Positions 6,300-12,847 of a stretch of 12,999 nt of DNA are shown piece by piece (positions within the stretch are counted from its first letter, which is position 1; the number at the start of each line of letters is the position of its first letter). Position numbers and translations under genes: made by a program. This DNA is from Candidatus Brocadiia bacterium (GTDB lineage: Bacteria; Planctomycetota; PUPC01; DSUN01). Location of the stretch: positions 1 through 12,999 of the forward strand of contig JADHXT010000063.1 of NCBI GenBank assembly GCA_016782825.1, read 5' to 3'. Below the pieces are notes generated by a model. It searched no databases, was not told the origin of the DNA, and was given only the letters and a program-made list of their open reading frames with translations.

Positions 6300-8312
6300 C
6301 TAGCGAAGATTGTCCAGAAACATCTTGGCCTTGCGCCCCACGCGCATCACTTTGGCGTCGGCGTCCTCGGCGAGGGCGGCCACGCGCTTGAGCATGGCGC
6401 GGTCTTTGCGCTGCCAAGCGAAGGAGCACAGGAAGTCGGCCGCGGCCAGGCGTGCCGCGGGGCTGGCGTCGCCGAGTGCCGCCAGGAGCGCGGCGGCCAG
6501 CGGCTCGCCGGCGTCGCGCAAGCCGCGGGCGTAGAGGCGTGCGCCGGTCTTGTCCTTGCGCGAGGCCGTGGCCTTGTGGTCGGTCACGAAGCACTGGATG
6601 GCGCCGGCGCGGGCCTCGCCCGCGGTCTTGGCGATGGCCTCGATGAGCGCGGGGACGGCGTCCTTGGGGCTGCGGTCCAGGCGGTCGGCCACGGCGCGGC
6701 GGGCGGTGTCGCGCACGGTCTTGTCGGCGTCGCCGAACGCTTTGATGAGCGCGCGGGTGGCGCCGGGGTTGAGGAATCGCTCGAGCACCTGCACGGCCAT
6801 GAGCCGCACGCCCGGCTCGGGGTCGTCCACCAGCGGCGGCACGGCCTTGAGGCCGGCGGCGCGGCCGATGTAGCCCAGGGCGATGATGGAGGTGGCGCGC
6901 ACGGTGGCTCGGGGGTCCTTGAGCGCGCGGTGGAGGGCGGGGATGCCTTCGGGGCGGCCCACGCGGCCGAGGGCCAGGGCCGCGGCGCGGCGCACGCGGA
7001 AGTCGGTGTCCTCGATGGCCACGGCCAGGTCGGGCAGTGCGTCGAAGGCCTCCAAGTGGCCGAGTGCGGCCACGGCCTTGAGCCGCACGAAGGGCTTGGC
7101 GTCGCGGGTGAGCTTGCGGAGGAACGGCAGGGCGCGTTGGTCGCCCACGGCGCCGAGGGCGATGGCGGCCCGCCAGCGCACGTTGTCGTCGCGGTCGTAG
7201 AGCTGGAAGATGAGCTCGCCCGACGCCGTCTTGCTCTGGATGAAGGCGAGGAACTCGATGGTGCGGTAGCGCACCTGCTTGGGGATGTTGGGCGTGGCGA
7301 GCACCTCGGTGAGGCGGGCGCCGGCGCGGTCGGCCCAGCCCAGGCGGCGGAGCGACCAGCCGCAAATCTCGCGCACCTCGGGCAGCTCGGTGATGATGCC
7401 GGCCTCGATGAAGGCTTCGGCGATGGTGTCGGCCATGGTGTCGCGGTGCGACGTGAGGGGGGCCAGCTCCTTGCGGCGGCGCTCCACGAGGCCGCTGAGG
7501 GCCTGCGCGGCGATCACCTTGAAGTCCCACGGGAAGTAGGCGTCGTCGGCCCGAAGAATGTCGCACAGGGTCCTGACGGCGCGGGAGTCGCGGTCGCCCA
7601 CGGCAGCGAGGGAAATGAGCGCGGCGCGGCGGCGACCGTCGGCCTTCTGCTCCTTGCGGGCGCCGGCCAGAGGGCTGCTGGGGCGGAAGCTCCCGTCGGT
7701 GAGGGGTGCCAGGAGGTAGTCGGCGAACTTGCCGACAAGCGCCTCGGCGAGGCGCCCCAGGTGGCCTTCGCACAGGCTGCGCAAGGTGAGCTTGCGGCCG
7801 GAGGCCATGGTCACGCCCTTGTCATACTGCCACTCGGGCTTGTGCAGGTAGATGCCGTGGAGCGCGTGCTGGAAGGCCACCACGCCGCGCGGATCGCCGA
7901 TCTCCCCGAGTGCCCACAGCGCGGCCACCCGCAGGTCCATGGGCACGCGGCCCCGCACCGGCAGATCGCCCACCCAGGTGTAGCGCTGGTGCTCGGGCAG
8001 CTTGGGCACGGGCACGTGCACCTGCACGGCGTCCTGCGCCAGGGCCAGGTGGATGAGGAGCGGGGTGGCGCGGCTCTCGCGGGTAAGGGCGAGGATGCCT
8101 GCGATCTCGATGCGCTGGGCCAGCGGCTTGCCGGCATCGGCCAGGGCGAGGATCTGGCGCCGCAGCTCGGGGTCTTCGAGGTACAGGCGGCCGCGGTCGG
8201 GCGGCACCTCGCGTGCGGGGGCCTTCGCGGGCGGCTCCTGGCCGCCGCGCACGCCACCACACAACGCCAACCAGCCGGCCAGCACAACCACAACGGGGCG
8301 AGCGAATCGCAT
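6300..8312 (-). CDS. Secreted HEAT-repeat protein
   Basis: This is a 670-residue protein with an N-terminal signal peptide (1-24; cleavage probably near GVRGG). LALC precedes the cleavage area but is not a proper lipobox. From about residue 45 it is helical. At least six clear HEAT/PBS-lyase-like units recur every 31 residues between 375 and 560, each with a (D)xxVRxxAxxALGxhG core followed by Ala and a Pro-containing helix. More diverged units lie at 124-152, 225-275 and 585-670. Such solenoids bind proteins and no catalytic residues are evident. The ATG (8310-8312) has GGAG eight bases upstream. It is the first gene of a three-gene operon behind a perfect-consensus promoter and is followed by the Cys-rich and DUF3604 proteins. 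A periplasmic scaffold for the exported DUF3604 protein is a reasonable guess, not shown. Confidence 0.92.
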   Translation of the reverse strand: MRFARPVVVVLAGWLALCGGVRGGQEPPAKAPAREVPPDRGRLYLEDPELRRQILALADAGKPLAQRIEIAGILALTRESRATPLLIHLALAQDAVQVHVPVPKLPEHQRYTWVGDLPVRGRVPMDLRVAALWALGEIGDPRGVVAFQHALHGIYLHKPEWQYDKGVTMASGRKLTLRSLCEGHLGRLAEALVGKFADYLLAPLTDGSFRPSSPLAGARKEQKADGRRRAALISLAAVGDRDSRAVRTLCDILRADDAYFPWDFKVIAAQALSGLVERRRKELAPLTSHRDTMADTIAEAFIEAGIITELPEVREICGWSLRRLGWADRAGARLTEVLATPNIPKQVRYRTIEFLAFIQSKTASGELIFQLYDRDDNVRWRAAIALGAVGDQRALPFLRKLTRDAKPFVRLKAVAALGHLEAFDALPDLAVAIEDTDFRVRRAAALALGRVGRPEGIPALHRALKDPRATVRATSIIALGYIGRAAGLKAVPPLVDDPEPGVRLMAVQVLERFLNPGATRALIKAFGDADKTVRDTARRAVADRLDRSPKDAVPALIEAIAKTAGEARAGAIQCFVTDHKATASRKDKTGARLYARGLRDAGEPLAAALLAALGDASPAARLAAADFLCSFAWQRKDRAMLKRVAALAEDADAKVMRVGRKAKMFLDNLR

Positions 8313-8324
8313 GGGCGGGTCTCC
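8310..8324 (-). repeat. Shared translation-initiation leader, copy 2 (secreted HEAT gene)
   Basis: On the minus strand this reads GGAGACCCGCCCATG, a 15-base match to 6005-6019. It contains the Shine-Dalgarno and ATG of the first gene of the operon. The flanking bases differ between the copies. Confidence 0.8.
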
Positions 8325-8344
8325 CTGTGGAACGGTTGCGCGCC

Positions 8345-8372
8345 ATTATACCGCGCGGGCCAGGGCTGTCAA
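8345..8372 (-). promoter_or_regulatory. Perfect-consensus sigma-70 promoter of the 8312-3191 operon
   Basis: On the minus strand, TTGACA (8367-8372) is followed by a 16-bp spacer and TATAAT (8345-8350). Both hexamers match the consensus exactly, and the spacer is one base shorter than optimal. A start near 8338 gives a leader of about 25 nt. Such an unmodified promoter suggests strong or constitutive expression. A second TATACT lies upstream at 8397-8402, but without a recognisable -35. Confidence 0.8.
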
Positions 8373-8501
8373 AAGGGGGCGCGCCGTCCACCGGTGAGTA
8401 TACCGCGAGCGACGGGCGCTCCTCACGGCGCAGGGCCTTGCTCCGTACCGAGGGAAGTGTGTGGATTCCGGTGGGATGGAGGGGAGCCCGCGGCAGGCTG
8501 C

Positions 8502-9002
8502 CTACCCAGCCTTTGTCAGCGCCTGGATGGCGTCTTCGAGGGCTTGTGTCTCCGCCGCGTGCTCGTCTTCGCTCAGCGAGGCGTCGGCGGCGAGGGCCTG
8601 CTGGCGGGCCTTCAACTCGGGAATGGCGGCAGCGTCCCCGATCTGGCCCAAGGCCACGATGGCGGCCAGCCGTGCCGGGTGGCTCTCGCTGCCGAGCACC
8701 TGGGTGAGCCCGGGGACGGCCTTGGCATACTTGAACTCGCCGAGCATGCGCGCCGCCAAAGCCACCATGGCCGGATCGCTGTGGCCCAGTTGCCTGACGT
8801 AGAGCTCGAGATGCTCGTCGGGGTTGATCAGGGTGTGGCTCTGCCGGCGGCGGCAGTCGTACACTTGGTAGCACACCACCGCGATGGCCAGCGCGATGAC
8901 CGCGCGCATGATCACACGCCGCACATCGACGCCAGGGCCCGTGCGGCCCCGCGTCTTGCGCTTCCTAGCCTTTCCATTCACCTTCTGCTGACCAGCCGCC
9001 AT
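8502..9002 (-). CDS. Membrane-anchored small HEAT-repeat protein
   Basis: This 166-residue protein begins with a very basic segment (KARKRKTRGR, 11-20). One transmembrane helix follows (about 31-47, IMRAVIALAIAVVCYQVY), then a basic CRRRQ stop. By the positive-inside rule the N-terminus is cytoplasmic, but the positive charge on both sides leaves the topology uncertain. Residues 66-135 contain two HEAT units: DPAMVALAARMLGEF (76-90), then HPARLAAIVALGQIGD (108-123) with AAAIPEL. The C-terminal 30 residues are an acidic helix. The ATG (9000-9002) has GAGG at 8-nt spacing. The gene has its own promoter, which mirrors the ribE promoter. The 189-base gap to the next gene on this strand contains that operon's promoter. 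It is probably an adaptor; no enzyme motif is visible. Confidence 0.87.
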   Translation of the reverse strand: MAAGQQKVNGKARKRKTRGRTGPGVDVRRVIMRAVIALAIAVVCYQVYDCRRRQSHTLINPDEHLELYVRQLGHSDPAMVALAARMLGEFKYAKAVPGLTQVLGSESHPARLAAIVALGQIGDAAAIPELKARQQALAADASLSEDEHAAETQALEDAIQALTKAG

Positions 9003-9047
9003 GCGTGTTGCCTCAAGGTGCCACGTTGCGGTGCAAGCTGGGTGTGG

Positions 9048-9076
9048 ATTCTACGCATGCAGCGACCGCGTGTCAA
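9048..9076 (-). promoter_or_regulatory. Promoter of the 8502-9002 HEAT gene
   Basis: On the minus strand, TTGACA (9071-9076), a 17-bp spacer and TAGAAT (9048-9053). The predicted start near 9041 gives a leader of about 38 nt. Its hexamers and spacing are identical to those of the divergent ribE promoter. Confidence 0.75.
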
Positions 9077-9103
9077 ATCCAAGTCGCGGCCCCGTTGACA
9101 CGC
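9068..9103. repeat. 9-bp inverted repeat spanning both divergent -35 boxes
   Basis: GCGTGTCAA (9068-9076) and TTGACACGC (9095-9103) are exact reverse complements separated by 18 bp. Each arm includes a full -35 box. It may be an operator dyad or simply the result of two similar promoters placed back to back. Confidence 0.7.
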
Positions 9104-9123
9104 CGCCACGCGGCCGCTAGAAT
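9095..9123 (+). promoter_or_regulatory. Promoter of ribE
   Basis: TTGACA (9095-9100), a 17-bp spacer and TAGAAT (9118-9123). A start near 9130 leaves only about 17 nt before the ATG, just enough for the Shine-Dalgarno. There is therefore no room for an FMN riboswitch in this leader. Confidence 0.78.
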
Positions 9124-9146
9124 GGCCGCGGAAGATGGAGACCGCT

Positions 9147-9776
9147 ATGTTCACTGGCATCATCGAGGCCATGTGCCCCCTCGCGGCGCTCCAGCGTGGA
9201 GCCACGTGGCGGCTGACCGTCGACCTCGGCCCCCTGGCGGACGACGTAAAGCTCGGCGACAGCATCGCCATCAACGGCGTGTGCCTCACCGTGGCCCACC
9301 TGAACGGCTCGCGGGCGTCCTTCGATGCCATCGGCGAGACCATGGGCCGCACCGCCCTGGCACGCCTCGCCCAGGACGACCGGGTGAACATCGAGCGCGC
9401 CCTCCGCGTGGGCGACCGCCTGGGCGGCCACTTCGTGGCCGGCCACGTGGACGGCGTGGGCACCCTGCGCGCCAAGGAGCAGCGCCCCGACCAGACCGTG
9501 GTGCGCGTGGCCATCGAACCCGCCCTCACGCGCTTCATGGCCGCCAAGGGTTCCGTGGCAATCGACGGCATCAGCCTCACCCTCGTGGATGTGGCCCACG
9601 ACACCTTCTCCGTGGCCATCATCCCCTACACGCTCCGCGAGACCACACTCGGCGTGAAACACGCCGGCGATCCCGTGAACGTGGAGGTGGACCTCCTGGC
9701 CCGCTACGTGGCCAAGATGACCGGCCACGGCGACGGCCTGACCGAGGGCTTCCTTCGCGAGCACGGCTTCTGCTGA
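9147..9776 (+). CDS. ribE: Riboflavin synthase, alpha chain
   Basis: This cytoplasmic enzyme makes riboflavin from two molecules of 6,7-dimethyl-8-ribityllumazine, the last step of riboflavin synthesis. The protein has 209 residues, the normal family length, and the diagnostic N-terminus MFTGIIE. Two homologous lumazine-binding domains are visible. Domain 1 (1-about 97) has GDSIAINGVCLTV (37-49) with the conserved Cys46. Domain 2 (about 98-190) has GHVDG with His100, then KGSVAIDGISLTLVDV (134-149) and IIPYTLRETTL (158-168). The start at 9147 is chosen because MFTGIIE is invariant and GGAG lies six bases upstream. The in-frame ATG at 9135 would leave almost no leader. The gene stands alone, not in a rib operon, and is probably constitutive from its own promoter. 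The TGA lies 18 bases from the stop of the convergent glycosyltransferase gene. Some systems call this gene ribC. Confidence 0.98.
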   Translation: MFTGIIEAMCPLAALQRGATWRLTVDLGPLADDVKLGDSIAINGVCLTVAHLNGSRASFDAIGETMGRTALARLAQDDRVNIERALRVGDRLGGHFVAGHVDGVGTLRAKEQRPDQTVVRVAIEPALTRFMAAKGSVAIDGISLTLVDVAHDTFSVAIIPYTLRETTLGVKHAGDPVNVEVDLLARYVAKMTGHGDGLTEGFLREHGFC

Positions 9777-9794
9777 GGAACCACACGCCCCACC

Positions 9795-11384
9795 CTACTC
9801 CCGTGCAAACACCGCCACCAGCCGCACGCCCAGCTTGCGCACCTCGTAGATCGGCGCGCCCCTCGTCCACAGCCGCCACGCCTCGGTGTGTCCCCGCAGC
9901 ATGGCCGTCCGTGCGTTGAGCACCACGAAGTCGTAGTGGCCCTTGCCATCGAAGCGGGTGGCGCGCAGGCGCTTGCGCCCGTCCAGGTAGTACCACTCAT
10001 AGAAGTCGTTCGGCTCGTCCGTCGCCCGCCGCGGGCCGGTGAGCACCACCCGCTCGCCCACGGGATAGAAGGCGATCACCTGCCCGTACTGGGCGCGCTG
10101 GTTCAGCCAGCGAAACACCTCGCGGTTCACGGGGTCGTGCCAGTAGCTCACCTCCATCCCGAGCCGCTCCGCGCCCCACAGCCCGCACGTGAGGGCGTTG
10201 TAGTAGCTCAGCTCGTGGGGGTGGATGAGCGCCGTGGCGCCCGCCTGACTGCCAAACAGCAGCGCCGCCAACAGCAGGGGCCGGCGCGACCGCGCGCCCT
10301 TGCGCTGCGCCACCCACCGCCAGCACCGCTGCCCGCCGATGCCCGCCAGCAACGCCAGGAATGGGAACACGTAGAGAAACAGCCGCACCCCGTCGTACTT
10401 CGGCAGCCACGGCGTGGCGAACGCCCCGAGGCCCACCACCACGTTCACCACCAGCAGCGCGAGCATCGGCTGCTGCCGCAGCCGGCGCACCGCGTCGGTG
10501 GCTCCCACGATCGTGAGGAACAGGATGCCCACGGGAATCGTCGTCACGGTCATCACCAGCGGGTAGTGCCACGGAGCCGCCTTGTCGGCAAACACCCGGC
10601 CGAAGTAGAGCACAGGCAACGGCACCCGCCAGTCGGGGAACAGGTACCCCTTAACGTGCGCCCACGGCGCCAGCCACAGCCACGGCCAGCCCGCGAAGAA
10701 CACCACCGCCCCGCCACCCAGCGTCCACACCAGCGGCCACAGCGCCCGCTTGCCATACCACCCCACACCCCACACCACCAGCACCACGGGCAGGAACACC
10801 GCGTTGATCTTCGTGAGCAGCGCCAGCCCGAGGCACAGGCCGGCCACGATGCCCCACCCGGTGCGGCCGCTCGTCATGGCCCGGGCAAAGGCCGCCACGG
10901 CCAGCAGCCACGCGAGCGCCATCGGCACGTCGAGCGCCGCCAGATGCGCGTGGCCAAACACCCGCGGCATGCACAGCAGGCTCAGCGCCGCCATCACGCC
11001 CGCCAACCCGCCGAAGTGCCGGCCGCCGAAGTGGAACACCAGCTCCACCAGCAGCGCAAACGCCACTGCCACCGCCAGCCGCGACGGCAGCACCAGCCCC
11101 GCCCGGTCGCCCATCACCATCTGCGCGATGCCCATGGCCAGCTTGGCCAGCGGCGGGTGCTCGTGGTTCAGCCGCCAGTGGACGTCGATCGCCTCGCCCG
11201 AGAACGACGGCCGCGCCAGCCAGCCCGCGTAGGACCGCCCCGCGATGATCGAGAACGGCTCGTCCCACGCCAGCCCGAGGTCGTCCAGCGTGAGCAGCGA
11301 CGAGCCCAGCGCCACCACGAAGACGAGGATCGACCCCGTCCGCCACAGCGCCGCTGCTGCTTCTTGTCTGGTCTTCTTCGTCAT
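9795..11384 (-). CDS. Multi-pass membrane glycosyltransferase, GT39/GT83 (ArnT/PMT)-like
   Basis: This 529-residue polytopic inner-membrane protein is of the type that transfers a sugar from a polyprenyl-phosphate donor to lipid or protein on the outer face of the membrane. An N-terminal helix (17-34) leads to a first periplasmic loop with WDEP (40-43), where Asp41 is the usual catalytic position. HEHPPLAK (74-81) follows, a hallmark of these families. LDVPMALAW (151-159) and LLTKINA (189-195) are further family signatures. About ten hydrophobic segments continue to about residue 390, and a soluble C-terminal domain (about 400-529) ends the protein. The ATG (11382-11384) has AGGA nine bases upstream. 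Its codons favour G in third position, unlike the other genes here, which favour C. It diverges from the 11537 dehydrogenase and has its own promoter. Donor and acceptor are unknown. Confidence 0.9.
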   Translation of the reverse strand: MTKKTRQEAAAALWRTGSILVFVVALGSSLLTLDDLGLAWDEPFSIIAGRSYAGWLARPSFSGEAIDVHWRLNHEHPPLAKLAMGIAQMVMGDRAGLVLPSRLAVAVAFALLVELVFHFGGRHFGGLAGVMAALSLLCMPRVFGHAHLAALDVPMALAWLLAVAAFARAMTSGRTGWGIVAGLCLGLALLTKINAVFLPVVLVVWGVGWYGKRALWPLVWTLGGGAVVFFAGWPWLWLAPWAHVKGYLFPDWRVPLPVLYFGRVFADKAAPWHYPLVMTVTTIPVGILFLTIVGATDAVRRLRQQPMLALLVVNVVVGLGAFATPWLPKYDGVRLFLYVFPFLALLAGIGGQRCWRWVAQRKGARSRRPLLLAALLFGSQAGATALIHPHELSYYNALTCGLWGAERLGMEVSYWHDPVNREVFRWLNQRAQYGQVIAFYPVGERVVLTGPRRATDEPNDFYEWYYLDGRKRLRATRFDGKGHYDFVVLNARTAMLRGHTEAWRLWTRGAPIYEVRKLGVRLVAVFARE

Positions 11385-11419
11385 CCGCCATCGTCCTGAT
11401 TGCCACGGGTAACACGCCG

Positions 11420-11448
11420 ATTATAGAGGGTGGGGTGCGAAACGTAAA
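11420..11448 (-). promoter_or_regulatory. Promoter of the glycosyltransferase gene
   Basis: On the minus strand, TTTACG (11443-11448; four of six matches) is followed by 17 bp and a perfect TATAAT (11420-11425). A start near 11413 gives a leader of about 28 nt. Confidence 0.62.
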
Positions 11449-11464
11449 ACGCCGCTCGCGCCGC

Positions 11465-11493
11465 TTGCAGCCCCGCCGCTGCCGCAGTATACT
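11465..11493 (+). promoter_or_regulatory. Promoter of the 11537-12847 dehydrogenase gene
   Basis: TTGCAG (11465-11470; four of six matches), a 17-bp spacer and TATACT (11488-11493; five of six). A start near 11500 gives a leader of about 36 nt. The -35 boxes of this and the opposite promoter are 16 bp apart. This position supports the downstream ATG at 11537 as the true start. Confidence 0.62.
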
Positions 11494-11536
11494 TTCGGCG
11501 CGACCGCACATCCCATCCCACCCCAAGGGAGCTGCC

Positions 11537-12847
11537 ATGCGCCAGCACAGCAAGACCACCCGCCGTTCCTTCCTCCAGCAGGCCGCCACAGCCGTCGCCG
11601 CGCCCTACGTGCTTACCTCGGGCGCCCTGGGCGCCGCCGGCAAAGCCCCCGCCAGCGAGCAGGTGACCATGGGCTTCATCGGCCTGGGCGGACACGGCAT
11701 CGGGCGCAACCTCCGCATGTTCCTCCCCAACCGCGACTGCCGCGTGGCCGCGCTGTGCGACGTGGACGAGAGCCACCTCGCCCGCGGGCGCAACACGGCC
11801 GAGAGCTACCTGAAGGGCGCCGGCCGACTCGGCGAGCTGGCCGGCGTGCTCGTCACCAAGGACTTCCGCCAGGTGCTCGACCGCCGCGACGTGGACGGCG
11901 TGATGATCTCCACCCCCGACCACTGGCACTGTCTCATGTCCGTCCTCGCCGTCCGCGCCGGCAAAGACGTTATCTGCGAGAAGCCCACCTACAACATCCA
12001 CGAGGGCCGCGTGCTGGCCGACACGGTGAAGCGCTACGGCGCCGTGTTCCAGACCAGCACCGAAGACCGCTCGATCGCCATCTACCACCGCATCGCCGAA
12101 GTGGTGCGCAACGGCTGGCTCGGCAAGCTGCGGCGCATCCACGTGTCCCTGCCCAGCTCCCCCAGCAGCCCCGGCGACCCCACGCCCAAGCCCGTGCCCA
12201 AAGGCCTCGACTGGGACCTGTGGCTCGGCCCCGCCCCCGTCGCCCCCTACTGCCCCGGCCGAGTCCACTTCATGTTCCGCTACGTGAGCGACACCGGCGC
12301 CGGCATCTTCGCCGACTGGGGCGCCCACCTGGTGGACACCGCCCAGTGGGCCAACGACACCGAACGCACCGGCCCCGTCAGCGTGGAAGGCACCGGCAAG
12401 CGCCACACCACCGGGCTCTACGACACCTTCCACACCTACGACCTCACCTACCGCTACGCCAGCGGCGTGGTGCTCCACATCACCAGCACCGGCACCGGCA
12501 TCCGCTGCGAAGGCACCGAGGGCTGGATCGAGAGCAAGAGCTGGTGCCGCCCCCTCACCGCCAGCCGCCCCGGCCTCATCAAAGACCCCATCCCCCCCGA
12601 TGGCGTGCACCTGTTCACCAACCCCGCCGGCGAACACCGCAACTTCCTCGATTGCGTGAAGACCCGCCGCGACCCCTACTTCCCCGCCGAAGTGGGCCAC
12701 CGCTGCTGCTCGGTGATGCACGTCGGCAACATCTGCATGGAACTCAAGCGCAAGCTTCGCTGGGACCCCGACAAGGAAACCTTCCCCGACGACCCCCAGG
12801 CCAACCGCTTGCTCCACCGCCCCATGCGCGCCCCCTGGACGCTGTAG
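11537..12847 (+). CDS. Tat-exported Gfo/Idh/MocA family oxidoreductase (EKP form)
   Basis: This 436-residue NAD(P)-dependent oxidoreductase-type protein is full length. The start is the ATG at 11537, preceded by AAGGGAG with 5-nt spacing. An in-frame upstream start at 11435 is rejected because it lies before the promoter and would bury the signal peptide. The Tat signal is RRSFLQ (9-14) with a hydrophobic segment to about 33. Then come the Rossmann motif GFIGLGGHG (46-54), CDVDESH (74-80), STPDHWH (125-131) and the canonical catalytic CEKP (147-150). The C-terminal domain has DWGAHLVDTAQW (260-271) with the active-site His and Asp. The C-terminus (LRWDP, then F-DD, then PW-L) closely matches the 420-1700 paralogue. 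Monocistronic as far as seen. It probably acts on a sugar or glycoside outside the cytoplasmic membrane; the substrate is unknown. Confidence 0.96.
   Translation: MRQHSKTTRRSFLQQAATAVAAPYVLTSGALGAAGKAPASEQVTMGFIGLGGHGIGRNLRMFLPNRDCRVAALCDVDESHLARGRNTAESYLKGAGRLGELAGVLVTKDFRQVLDRRDVDGVMISTPDHWHCLMSVLAVRAGKDVICEKPTYNIHEGRVLADTVKRYGAVFQTSTEDRSIAIYHRIAEVVRNGWLGKLRRIHVSLPSSPSSPGDPTPKPVPKGLDWDLWLGPAPVAPYCPGRVHFMFRYVSDTGAGIFADWGAHLVDTAQWANDTERTGPVSVEGTGKRHTTGLYDTFHTYDLTYRYASGVVLHITSTGTGIRCEGTEGWIESKSWCRPLTASRPGLIKDPIPPDGVHLFTNPAGEHRNFLDCVKTRRDPYFPAEVGHRCCSVMHVGNICMELKRKLRWDPDKETFPDDPQANRLLHRPMRAPWTL

Noticed and set aside
8258..8261. LALC as a lipoprotein signal in the secreted HEAT protein
   Set aside because: Leu directly before Cys does not fit the lipobox, which needs Gly, Ala or Ser there. 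An ordinary signal peptide is more likely.
8338..8360. dif-like site near the skew switch
   Set aside because: Only a few bases resemble a XerC arm and there is no XerD arm; the A+T core is the -10 box.
8397..8402. Second -10-like TATACT upstream of the operon promoter
   Set aside because: At 17-bp spacing the -35 position is TGAGGA, with only two of six matches. It may be chance next to the perfect promoter at 8345-8372.
2123..9098. Very long plus-strand open frames (2123-6391 and 6168-9098) antisense to the operon
   Set aside because: They cross several gene boundaries, translate to low-complexity Ala/Gly/His/Val-rich protein without domains, and mirror minus-strand genes that have signal peptides, motifs and Shine-Dalgarno sites. 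High GC explains the lack of stops.
9135..9146. Upstream in-frame ATG for ribE
   Set aside because: The family starts at MFTGIIE, the Shine-Dalgarno fits the ATG at 9147, and the predicted transcript starts only about five bases before 9135.
9117..9764. Minus-strand 215-codon frame over ribE
   Set aside because: Shadow of riboflavin synthase; the plus-strand protein has the invariant MFTGIIE and both lumazine-binding domains.
11435..11536. Upstream in-frame start for the second dehydrogenase
   Set aside because: It precedes the predicted promoter and would bury the Tat signal behind 34 residues; the ATG at 11537 has a good Shine-Dalgarno.
11381..12817. Minus-strand 478-codon frame over the second dehydrogenase
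   Set aside because: Antisense shadow; it would also run through both divergent promoters.
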